Assembly: GCA_005779345.1 (NCBI GenBank)
Contig: SXJQ01000030.1
Span: 1 to 9,509 of the forward strand
DNA length: 9,509 bases
Reading direction: 5' to 3'
Source: Actinomycetota bacterium
Lineage (GTDB): Bacteria > Actinomycetota > Acidimicrobiia > IMCC26256 > PALSA-610
The notes beneath the pieces were generated by a model. It was not told the origin of the DNA and did not search any database. It was given only the letters and a program-made list of their open reading frames with translations. This document shows positions 1-5,435 of this stretch, one piece after another. The stretch's first letter is position 1, and the number at the start of each line of letters is the position of its first letter. Made by a program: the position numbers and the translations under genes.

Positions 1-243
1 CTCGACGGCGAAACCACTCGGCGGGTTCGGATCGGGCGCCGCATCGGCCTCGGCGCGCGGCAGAGCGACCGCTGCGGCGAACAGCGCCGCGGCGAGGAGG
101 AGAACCCGCCCTCGGCGGGTCCGCTCGAACGACGGAGGATGGATCAGGAACGCCTCGCGGGATCGGGGGGATCGGTGCCGCCGGGGGCGAGGATACTCGT
201 ACGAAAGGGACGATTTCGACCGCGGGGCGGTGACCGACGTCAC
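1..243 (-). CDS. N-terminal part of a secreted or membrane-anchored protein (cut by left edge)
   Basis: Read on the minus strand, this frame is open to the left edge. It encodes a basic stretch (FERTRRGR), then a hydrophobic run (VLLLAAALFAAAVAL), then PRAEADAAPDPNPPSG, which looks like a signal peptide with an AEA-like cleavage region followed by a Pro/Asp-rich mature start. The start is uncertain. The only standard in-frame start I can find is GTG at 243, which gives an unusually long n-region of about 46 residues. A signal-peptide-like start nearer position 147 would need CTG or ATC. A TATCCT box on the minus strand at 195-190 could serve the shorter form. The gene would diverge from the solenoid gene at 280 with about 36 bp between starts. 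The mature domain lies outside the window, so no function can be given. Confidence 0.45.
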   Translation of the reverse strand, partial: MTSVTAPRSKSSLSYEYPRPRRHRSPRSREAFLIHPPSFERTRRGRVLLLAAALFAAAVALPRAEADAAPDPNPPSGFAVE

Positions 244-267
244 GCGGAACCGTGCCGGGCACCGGCG

Positions 268-273
268 TACTCT
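268..273 (+). promoter_or_regulatory. -10 box (TACTCT) of a leaderless start
   Basis: TACTCT matches the actinobacterial TAnnnT -10 pattern and ends 6 nt before the GTG at 280. Transcription would then begin at or next to the start codon. It is the main reason for choosing GTG 280 over the upstream ATG at 139. No convincing -35 is visible. Confidence 0.5.
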
Positions 274-279
274 CCGGAC

Positions 280-978
280 GTGCCCGATCCCACTGTCCCG
301 CGGCCCTCCGTACCGCGGCCGGCCCGTCTCGTCATCTCGAATCGCAGCGCGAACGTGCGGGTCACAGCAGAACCCGGCGCCGGTCTCGCCGTCGTCGGCG
401 GCGATGTCGAGCTCGGCGACGACGGCACCTCGACCATCACCTCACGGTCGATGGCGATCACCGTGCGGTGCGCGCCCGGCTGCGACGTCGTCATCGGGAC
501 CCTGTCGGGTTCGGTGTCGACGACCGGGCCGCTCGGCAACGTCAGCGTCGCCACGGCCTCGGGTCGCGTCGAGGTCGAAGAAGCCGCAGCGCTCGACGTC
601 CGGACCAACTCTGGACGCGTCGTCGTCGGGACGTGCCATGGTCCGGTGCGCTGCAACGTCGGCTCCGGCCGGGTCGAGGTCGCGTCGGCCGAGTCGATCG
701 ACGTGTCGGTCACCTCCGGACGCGTCGAGGTCGCCGACACCGGCGACGCGCGAGTGCACACGACGAGCGGGCGCGTCGTCGTCGCGGCGCGTGCCGCGAG
801 CAATGTGCACGTGCGCTCGACGTCGGGACGGGTCGAGGTGTCGCTCCCCGACGGCTGCTGCCCGGCACTCCACCTCGCCACGAGTTCGGGCAAGGTTCGC
901 AGCGACGTTCCCGCGGGCGACGACGGCACGGTCGACGCGGCAACCGTGAGCGGATCGGTTCGCGTCCGATGGCGGTAG
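280..978 (+). CDS. Beta-solenoid repeat protein (DUF4097-like), no export signal
   Basis: This 232-residue protein begins with a Pro-rich segment (VPDPTVPRPSVPRP). It then becomes almost entirely short beta-strand repeats of the form SG-[RSK]-V-x-V, at about residues 76, 94, 111, 129, 146, 163, 182, 203 and 224. Spacing is 17-21 residues, the rise expected for one coil of a right-handed beta-helix. This resembles DUF4097/putative-adhesin proteins, in which such coils form a stable rod, but this copy has no signal peptide or transmembrane segment, so it is probably cytoplasmic. I prefer GTG 280 to ATG 139 because of the TACTCT box just upstream and because residues before it are low-complexity and Arg-rich. 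Its stop overlaps the next start by 10 nt, so it is probably co-translated with the two cyclases. The biochemical role is unknown; a scaffold or partner for the cyclases is an inference from context. Confidence 0.8.
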   Translation: MPDPTVPRPSVPRPARLVISNRSANVRVTAEPGAGLAVVGGDVELGDDGTSTITSRSMAITVRCAPGCDVVIGTLSGSVSTTGPLGNVSVATASGRVEVEEAAALDVRTNSGRVVVGTCHGPVRCNVGSGRVEVASAESIDVSVTSGRVEVADTGDARVHTTSGRVVVAARAASNVHVRSTSGRVEVSLPDGCCPALHLATSSGKVRSDVPAGDDGTVDAATVSGSVRVRWR

Positions 979-1493
979 CGACCGTCACCGGAGCGATCGT
1001 GTTCAGCGACATCGCCGGGTTCACGCGGTTCACGCTCGAGCGTGGCGACACGACCGCCCTCGCGTTGCTCGAACGGTTCGAGACCATCGTGCGCTCGACG
1101 CTGCCCGACGACGCGCGCGTCGTGAAGCTGCTCGGTGACGGCATCTTGACCTTCGTTCCCGATGCGACCGCCGCCCTGCTCGCGGCCGTCCGCCAGCAGG
1201 GCGAGTTCGCTCGGATCGCGAACGCCGACGCTCCGCTCTGGGTCCGCACCGGTCTCCATCACGGATCGCCGCTGGTCCGCGGTGACGACCTCATCGGGCA
1301 CGACGTGAACCTGGCCTCGCGGGTTGCCGACCAGGCGCTCCCCGGCGAGGTGCTCGCGACCGAAGACATCGTGGTGGCCGCGGGACGCCCGCCGGGGCTG
1401 GCGATGGACGAGGTCGGCCCGGTGTTCGTGAAGGGCGTCGACGACGCCGTGCGCCTGTTCCGCGTGGCCGAGGTGCCGATCAAGACGGTGTGA
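969..1493 (+). CDS. Stand-alone class III adenylate cyclase catalytic domain
   Basis: The 174 residues consist of almost nothing but a class III nucleotidyl cyclase homology domain. The metal-binding aspartates are D14 (in FSDIAGFT) and D57 (in KLLGDGI). The adenine-selecting pair is K53 and D107, and the transition-state residues are N114 and R118 (in VNLASR). All six canonical positions are therefore present, which predicts an active adenylate rather than guanylate cyclase that makes cAMP from ATP as a dimer. There is no membrane segment or sensor domain. The ATG at 969 lies inside the last codons of the solenoid gene, and the TGA at 1491 overlaps the GTG of the next cyclase, so the three genes form one transcript with coupled translation. 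The frame is open well upstream to 252, but that part is an Arg-rich shadow of the solenoid gene and is not counted. Confidence 0.88.
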   Translation: MAVATVTGAIVFSDIAGFTRFTLERGDTTALALLERFETIVRSTLPDDARVVKLLGDGILTFVPDATAALLAAVRQQGEFARIANADAPLWVRTGLHHGSPLVRGDDLIGHDVNLASRVADQALPGEVLATEDIVVAAGRPPGLAMDEVGPVFVKGVDDAVRLFRVAEVPIKTV

Positions 1494-2644
1494 ACCCGTC
1501 TCTCCCGACGCTCGACGAGCTGATCGCGCTCCGACTCGTCGACCCGATCGCCGCGGACCGTGACGACCGGGTCGCGCTGGTGCACTTCCTGCTCACGCGC
1601 GGCGTCTCCCTCGACGAGGTCGTGCGGTCGCACGATGTCGGCGATCTCGTCGGGCTGTCGGTCGACCGCGCCGTCCGGCCCGGTGTCCGATTGACCCGGG
1701 CAGAAGTTGCTCGATCGTCGGGGGTCGAGGCGGAGCTGCTCGAGCGACTGCATCAGGCGAGCGGGCTCTCGGATCCCGGCCCCGAGGTCGCCGCGTTCAC
1801 GGCGTCCGATGTCGCCGCGGCGCAGTCCTTCGAGTCGTTGTCGCTGTTGTTCGGCGAAGCGGTGGCGCTGCAATTGATGCGGGTCACCGGGGCCGCGCTC
1901 GGGCGGATCGCCGAGGCCGCCGTCTCGGCGTACATGGTCAACGTGCACGCGCCGCTCCAGTCGACCAGCGCGGGCGACCTCGCGACCGCGCACGCGTTCG
2001 CGCAGGTGGCCGCCGCGTTGCCGAACCTCGCGATCACGCTCGACGCGCAATTGCGGCACCACATCGAGGCGGCCGTCCACCAGTTCGTCCTGACCCACCG
2101 GGGTGCGGTCGGGTCCGAGCTCGTCGAGGTCGCGGTGGCGTTCACCGACCTGGTCGGTTCGACCGCGTGGTCGCGGTCGCTCACCCCCACGGCGCTCGCG
2201 AGCGCGATCGGGCGGTTCAACACGCTCGCGAACGAGATCGCGCTCGCCAACGGGGGGCGGCTCATGAAGCTGATCGGCGACGAGGCGATGTTCGTGGCCG
2301 CCGACACCGGGGCCGCGTGCGAGATCGCACTCGAACTCGTCGCGCAGTGCCGCTCGATCGACGAGCTCCCGCCGGTGCGTGGCGGCGTCGCCCGCGGCGA
2401 GGTCGTGACCCGCGACGGCGACTTCCACGGCCCGGTCGTCCACCTCGCGTCGCGCCTCGTGAAGCAGGCCGAACCCGATCGCGTCGTCGTGACCGACGAG
2501 GTCGCGCGATCGCTGCCCGACGGGGTCGTGCGCGTGTCGGCGCGCGCTCGCCACCTTCGCGGGTTCGACGAGCCGATCGAGGTCGTCGAGATCCGCCACG
2601 CGGTCGGAGCGGACACGACCACCGCGACCGCAACCGCCGCCTGA
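1490..2644 (+). CDS. Class III adenylate cyclase with N-terminal regulatory domain (Rv1264-type)
   Basis: This 384-residue protein has two parts. Residues about 5-205 are helical and resemble the adenylate cyclase regulatory domain that in Mycobacterium tuberculosis Rv1264 senses pH: a first helical block with LLTRGVSLDEV, then a LTRAEVARSSGV helix-turn-helix-like stretch, then a longer helical bundle. Residues about 212-345 are the catalytic domain, with metal aspartates D220 (FTDLVGST) and D264 (KLIGDEAM), the substrate-selecting K260 and D311, and the transition-state arginine R322. At the position of the usual catalytic asparagine it has H318 (VVHLASR), which could lower or alter activity. 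No transmembrane segment is seen. The GTG start overlaps the preceding cyclase stop by 4 nt (GTGA), which implies translational coupling. The Ala/Thr-rich tail (TTTATATAA) is probably disordered. Regulation by acidity is possible from homology only. Confidence 0.87.
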   Translation: MNPSLPTLDELIALRLVDPIAADRDDRVALVHFLLTRGVSLDEVVRSHDVGDLVGLSVDRAVRPGVRLTRAEVARSSGVEAELLERLHQASGLSDPGPEVAAFTASDVAAAQSFESLSLLFGEAVALQLMRVTGAALGRIAEAAVSAYMVNVHAPLQSTSAGDLATAHAFAQVAAALPNLAITLDAQLRHHIEAAVHQFVLTHRGAVGSELVEVAVAFTDLVGSTAWSRSLTPTALASAIGRFNTLANEIALANGGRLMKLIGDEAMFVAADTGAACEIALELVAQCRSIDELPPVRGGVARGEVVTRDGDFHGPVVHLASRLVKQAEPDRVVVTDEVARSLPDGVVRVSARARHLRGFDEPIEVVEIRHAVGADTTTATATAA

Positions 2645-2656
2645 GCCCCGAACTTC

Positions 2657-2706
2657 CGTCCGTCGAGTCGACAGCCGCACCGGTGCAGCTGTCGACTCAA
2701 CGGACG
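2657..2706. terminator. 50-bp near-perfect palindrome, probable terminator of the cyclase operon
   Basis: The sequence folds about an axis between 2681 and 2682. Of the 25 possible pairs, 23 match; the exceptions are 2664/2699 and 2676/2687. It starts 12 nt after the last cyclase stop. No T-tract follows, as is common for GC-rich actinobacterial terminators. The perfect dyad could also be a protein-binding operator for the gene at 2782. Confidence 0.6.
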
Positions 2707-2711
2707 CTGTG

Positions 2712-2770
2712 TGGGGTCGGGCGGGCGTGGGGTCGGGCGGGTCTGGGGTCGGGCGGGCGTGGGGTCGGCG
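2712..2770 (+). repeat. G-rich 16-bp tandem repeat, about 3.7 copies
   Basis: The unit TGGGGTCGGGCGGGCG occurs at 2712-2727 and 2744-2759, with a variant ending GGTC at 2728-2743 and a truncated copy at 2760-2770. Each unit has three runs of at least three G. The array therefore fits a G-quadruplex pattern (runs of 3-4 G separated by 1-3 nt) on the plus strand. It abuts the -10 box at 2771. Confidence 0.85.
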
Positions 2771-2776
2771 TACGCT
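2771..2776 (+). promoter_or_regulatory. -10 box (TACGCT) of a leaderless start
   Basis: TACGCT fits TAnnnT and ends 5 nt before the GTG at 2782. The region where a -35 would sit is occupied by the G-rich tandem repeat. Confidence 0.45.
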
Positions 2777-2781
2777 GCGGC

Positions 2782-3237
2782 GTGATCGCGGATCGGCTCG
2801 CAGCGCTCGGGATCGTCCTGCCGCCGGTGTTCCCGCCGGCCGGCAACTACGTCGGCTGTGTCGTCGACGGCGACCTCGTCCACGTGGGCGGGCACGGCCC
2901 CGTCGACGGCGCGACCATCGTCTGCGGCAAGGTCGGCACCGACCTGACGCTCGATGACGGACGCCGTGCCGCGCGCATGACCGGGCTCTCGATGCTCGCC
3001 ACCCTCCAGGCCGAACTCGGCGACCTCGACCGGATCCTGCGCATCGTCAAGGTCTTCGGCATGGTGAATGTCGCGCCCGGCTTCGACCAGATGCCGGCGG
3101 TCATCGACGGCTGCTCGGATCTGCTCGTCGAGGTGTTCGGCGACGCGGGGCGACACACGCGCTCGGCCGTCGGGCTCGCCGAGCTGCCGTTCGGGATCGC
3201 CGTCGAGATCGAGCTGATCGCGCGCCTCCAGCCCTGA
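2782..3237 (+). CDS. RidA/YjgF-family protein (Atu1372-like subgroup)
   Basis: The 151-residue protein matches the RidA (YjgF/YER057c/UK114) fold over its whole length. It shows LGIVLPPVFPPAGNYVGCVVDGD at residues 9-31, VHVGGHGP at 33-40, GKVGTDLT at 49-56, and a C-terminal GRHTRSAVGLAELPFGIAVEIE block at about 123-144. The arrangement LP-(x)n-P-x-GNYV with SDLLVEVFGxxGRHxRSAVG is typical of the Atu1372-like branch. R127 aligns with the arginine that in classical RidA contacts the carboxylate of 2-iminobutyrate. Whether this branch deaminates enamines and imines is not settled by sequence. RidA-like proteins are small cytosolic trimers. The GTG start is supported by the TACGCT box; upstream codons in the same frame run through the repeat array and the cyclase gene and are spurious. 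The gene appears to be its own transcription unit. Confidence 0.85.
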   Translation: MIADRLAALGIVLPPVFPPAGNYVGCVVDGDLVHVGGHGPVDGATIVCGKVGTDLTLDDGRRAARMTGLSMLATLQAELGDLDRILRIVKVFGMVNVAPGFDQMPAVIDGCSDLLVEVFGDAGRHTRSAVGLAELPFGIAVEIELIARLQP

Positions 3238-3261
3238 GCACCCGTGTCCCCGAGCACTGGC

Positions 3262-3267
3262 TAGCTT
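3262..3267 (+). promoter_or_regulatory. -10 box (TAGCTT) of a leaderless start
   Basis: TAGCTT ends 6 nt before the ATG at 3274 and lies in the 36-nt gap after the RidA-like gene. No Shine-Dalgarno or clear -35 is visible. Confidence 0.45.
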
Positions 3268-3273
3268 GCCGGC

Positions 3274-3705
3274 ATGCCGAGCGATCTCGCACTCAAGTCC
3301 ATGAACGCGTTCCACCGCGTGCTGCTGAAGGTCAGCTTCGGCCGCTTCGGGTGGAAGGCGGCCGGCATGCCGGTGGTCGAACTCACGACGATCGGACGCA
3401 AGTCGGGCCAACGTCGGTCGGTGATGCTCACCTCGCCGCTCCAGGAGGGCACGACCTACGTCATCGTCGCGTCGCGCGGTGGCGACGACCAACACCCGGC
3501 CTGGTTCCTGAATCTCCGCGACCAGCCCGAGGTCGAGGTGTCGATCGCCGGCGCGCCGCGCTGCGCGATGCGGGCGACGGGGGCCGGCGCCGACGACCGC
3601 GCCCGCATGTGGCCGCTCGTCACCGCGAAGTACAAGAACTACGCGGGATACCAGACCAAGACCGATCGCGAGATCCCGCTCGTCCTGCTCCAACCGCTCG
3701 CCTGA
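3274..3705 (+). CDS. DDN-family F420-dependent nitroreductase-like protein
   Basis: At 143 residues this has the length and motif order of the deazaflavin-dependent nitroreductase (DDN) family, split beta-barrel proteins that bind coenzyme F420. Seen in order are PVVELTTIGRKSGQRR at residues 33-48, YVIVASRGGDDQHPAWFLNL at 62-81, and the C-terminal KYKNYAGYQTKTDREIPLVLLQP at 119-141, whose spaced tyrosines (Y120? no larger claim than Y-x2-Y-x2-Y-like spacing is made) correspond to the substrate and cofactor region of M. tuberculosis Ddn. Family members reduce quinones or nitroaromatics with F420H2; the natural substrate here cannot be told. There is no signal peptide, though an amphipathic N-terminal helix (residues 1-25), as in Ddn, may touch the membrane. 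It ends 38 bp from the convergent membrane-protein gene, with no strong hairpin between them. Confidence 0.87.
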   Translation: MPSDLALKSMNAFHRVLLKVSFGRFGWKAAGMPVVELTTIGRKSGQRRSVMLTSPLQEGTTYVIVASRGGDDQHPAWFLNLRDQPEVEVSIAGAPRCAMRATGAGADDRARMWPLVTAKYKNYAGYQTKTDREIPLVLLQPLA

Positions 3706-3743
3706 CACGGCCGACCACGACCCCTGTTGCCCACCGCGAGCGG

Positions 3744-4742
3744 TCAGAGCCGCAGGTCGGTACGTCCTGGGGCCGGCGACACGTACGGGGTCGCGCGCCG
3801 CGACGTTCGCCGGGTCGAACGCGGCAGGCGCTGCAGGCCGGGGCCCGGGCCGTCGCCGTGCCTCGACCGCGGTGCAGGGTCCGCCTGGGTGACGCGCGCG
3901 ACGTGTCCGCCGATCCACAAGGCGATTCCGCCGACGAGCAACGTGATCGCCGCCGGCAGGATGCGGCTGCCGTACGCGTCGGCGAACGGTGCGAGCGTCT
4001 CGCCCCAGCCCGCGCCGATCGCCCGGAGCGCGGCCGGGACCACGACGTAGAACACGACCGGGACGAGGCTGATCGCCACGAGGCGCCGCCCGACCATCGT
4101 CACGCCTTGCCACGGATCGGGGTGGACGACGACCCCGAGCCCGAAGGCGATGAGGCCGAGCAGCGCGGCCGCGAGCAGCACGTTGTTCGACCGTTCGTCG
4201 ACGGCGCGGAGCGACGGGAGCGAGCCGGCGTCGATCGACAGTTCGACAGGATCCGCGTTGCCGATCCGATCCGCGAGCGCGGGGTCGACTGCCGCGATGG
4301 AGTCGCTCAAGGCGGCGTTGATCGCTGCCGTGTCGAGCGCGACGTCGCCCTGTTCGTTGCCGAGGAGCAACTGCTCGTGCAGGTCGCCGAGTGTCGAGCC
4401 GAATGCCGCGGCGACGCGCGGATCGGCGATCGCTGCCCGCGCGATCGCGGCGGCCTGCGACTCGGTGACCGCGTCGCTCGTGCCGTCGGGGGCGGCCTCG
4501 GGTGCGCGATCGACGAGTTGCGCGGCGAGCTCGTCGACGAGCGTCCCCGCGACGCGGTCGGTGTCGACGAGGGCCGTCGCGAGGTCGCGGGTCGCCTCGG
4601 GGTCGAGAATGGTGCGTTGCGCGCAATAGGCCCAGAAAGCGATCGACAGGGCCACGGCGCCGAGCAGCAAGAAGATGCGGGCGGGAATGGCCGATGGGCG
4701 CACGACCCAATATCGCACGCCCCGGCCCCCGCGACCTGTCAT
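3744..4742 (-). CDS. Four-helix membrane protein with a large extracytoplasmic domain
   Basis: I do not recognise a named family. The 332-residue product has a short basic N-terminus, a first transmembrane helix at about residues 22-42 and a hydrophilic, mostly helical domain of about 140 residues (43-185) that is rich in Ala and Asp. Three further helices lie at about 187-206, 221-238 and 261-280. A basic Pro/Arg-rich tail (about 286-332) is probably cytoplasmic. By the positive-inside rule the 43-185 domain should face outside. The ATG at 4742 is preferred to the GTG at 4748 because it sits 8 nt after a CATGGT box. The start is only 11 bp from the divergent acetyltransferase start, so both promoters must lie within the opposite coding region. 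A role in sensing or envelope maintenance would be guesswork. Confidence 0.78.
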   Translation of the reverse strand: MTGRGGRGVRYWVVRPSAIPARIFLLLGAVALSIAFWAYCAQRTILDPEATRDLATALVDTDRVAGTLVDELAAQLVDRAPEAAPDGTSDAVTESQAAAIARAAIADPRVAAAFGSTLGDLHEQLLLGNEQGDVALDTAAINAALSDSIAAVDPALADRIGNADPVELSIDAGSLPSLRAVDERSNNVLLAAALLGLIAFGLGVVVHPDPWQGVTMVGRRLVAISLVPVVFYVVVPAALRAIGAGWGETLAPFADAYGSRILPAAITLLVGGIALWIGGHVARVTQADPAPRSRHGDGPGPGLQRLPRSTRRTSRRATPYVSPAPGRTDLRL

Positions 4743-4745
4743 GCT
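4740..4745 (+). promoter_or_regulatory. Candidate -10 box (CATGCT) for the acetyltransferase gene
   Basis: CATGCT differs from TAnnnT only at its first base and ends 8 nt before the ATG at 4754. It overlaps the start codon of the divergent membrane-protein gene (4742-4740). Confidence 0.3.
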
Positions 4746-4750
4746 CACCG

Positions 4751-4756
4751 ACCATG
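4751..4756 (-). promoter_or_regulatory. Candidate -10 box (CATGGT) for the membrane-protein gene
   Basis: On the minus strand CATGGT ends 8 nt before the ATG at 4742. It contains, on the other strand, the ATG of the acetyltransferase gene, mirroring the plus-strand arrangement. Confidence 0.28.
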
Positions 4757-5323
4757 TGGCCGCCGGTGCAGTCCGACGACGTGGTGCGACTCCGGCCGAT
4801 CGACGAGCGCGACCGTGAGCCGGTGTTCGCCGCGCTGACCGCCAGCGACGAGATCTCGCGCTGGACCCGCATCCCGTGGCCGTACGAGCGGGCGCACCTC
4901 GACCAGTTCTTCTCGCTCCAGACATCGTGGCGAGCCGGACGCTCCGACGCGGTGTTCGCGATCACGGCCCCCGACGAGAGCGGCGACGCGCTCCTCGGAT
5001 GTATCGGTGCGCACCGCATCGGCGGCGTCGACCGAGCGCGGTCGAGCTTCCTCCCCGACGAACCCGGCTACTGGCTCGCGCCGGCGGCGCGCGGTCGCGG
5101 ACTCGCGACGCGTTCGCTTCGTCTCGTCGCCTCGTGGTTGTTGCACGACCTCGGTCGATCGCAGGTCAACATCCAGACCAAGGTCGACAACGCGGCGTCG
5201 CGCCGGGTGATCGAGGCCGTCGGGTTCCGTTACGTCGGGACGGTGCTCGGCGCCGACCTCGACGACGACGACACCGACCACGACCGTTTCGTCCTCACCC
5301 CCACCGACCTCCCGCTCCGTTGA
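4754..5323 (+). CDS. GNAT-family N-acetyltransferase (RimJ/RimL-like)
   Basis: The 189-residue protein has the layout of the Acetyltransf_3 branch of GNAT enzymes, which transfer acetyl from acetyl-CoA to an amine. An N-terminal VRLRPIDERD strand-helix (residues 11-20) is followed by ISRWTRIPWPY at 35-44 and a GYWLAPAARGRGLATRSLRL block at 105-124. The R-G-R-G-L-A turn at 113-118 binds the CoA pyrophosphate. The late NAASRRVIEAVGFRYVG motif lies at 146-162. The substrate, whether a ribosomal protein N-terminus, an antibiotic or a small amine, is not predictable. The ATG at 4754 begins where family homology begins; the frame extends upstream to 4502 only as a shadow of the membrane-protein gene. 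The stop codon lies inside the stem of the hairpin at 5318-5360. The Asp-rich run (LDDDDTD) near residues 169-175 is notable but probably a surface loop. Confidence 0.88.
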   Translation: MWPPVQSDDVVRLRPIDERDREPVFAALTASDEISRWTRIPWPYERAHLDQFFSLQTSWRAGRSDAVFAITAPDESGDALLGCIGAHRIGGVDRARSSFLPDEPGYWLAPAARGRGLATRSLRLVASWLLHDLGRSQVNIQTKVDNAASRRVIEAVGFRYVGTVLGADLDDDDTDHDRFVLTPTDLPLR

Positions 5324-5360
5324 GCGGTCGGGCGTGCAGAGCACGCCGGACCGCTCAACG
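5318..5360. terminator. 20-bp-stem hairpin between convergent genes
   Basis: The arms at 5318-5337 and 5341-5360 pair at 19 of 20 positions around a 3-nt AGA loop. The hairpin includes the acetyltransferase stop codon (5321-5323). Being symmetrical, it could terminate transcription from the acetyltransferase on one side and from the convergent gpmA (end 5436) on the other. No T-tract is present. Confidence 0.72.
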
Positions 5361-5362
5361 AA

Positions 5363-5422
5363 GGGAGGTGGAGTGGGAAGGGAGGTGGAGTGGGAAGGGA
5401 GGTGGAGTGGGAAGTGAGGTGG
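5363..5422. repeat. Purine-rich 17-bp tandem repeat, three perfect copies
   Basis: GGGAGGTGGAGTGGGAA occurs without change at 5363-5379, 5380-5396 and 5397-5413, followed by a degenerate partial copy (GTGAGGTGG, 5414-5422). One strand is almost pure purine apart from T. The array lies 2 nt after the hairpin and 13 nt before the gpmA stop. It is non-coding. Confidence 0.92.
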
Positions 5423-5435
5423 CGGTCGGGCGAAC

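Noticed and set aside
139..279. N-terminal extension of the solenoid protein from ATG 139
   Set aside because: Residues are Arg/Gly/Pro-rich without fold signal, overlap the divergent gene, and the TACTCT box supports GTG 280.
540..970. Repeated DNA in the solenoid gene as a possible CRISPR or mobile repeat
   Set aside because: The periodicity is in protein coils (51-63 nt), copies diverge at the DNA level and the frame is kept throughout, so it is coding repetition.
1259..2680. Minus-strand open frame of 473 codons opposite the second cyclase
   Set aside because: Composition is Arg/Asp/Glu shadow-like and it runs through the terminator palindrome. The plus strand encodes a complete cyclase with all motifs.
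2709..2957. Small plus-strand open frame over the G-rich repeats
   Set aside because: It consists of translated repeats and a frame-shifted RidA segment, giving Arg-rich sequence with no start context.
3706..3743. Terminator between the convergent DDN and membrane-protein genes
   Set aside because: Only a 4-bp inverted match around the two stop codons is visible, too weak to call.
1753..5019. Very long minus-strand open frame (1088 codons)
   Set aside because: It spans the cyclase, RidA-like, DDN and membrane-protein genes plus non-coding repeats, is Arg-rich and low-complexity, and has no recognisable domain. Such frames are expected opposite GC-rich genes.
5363..5422. 17-bp tandem array as a CRISPR array
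   Set aside because: Units are directly adjacent with no spacers.
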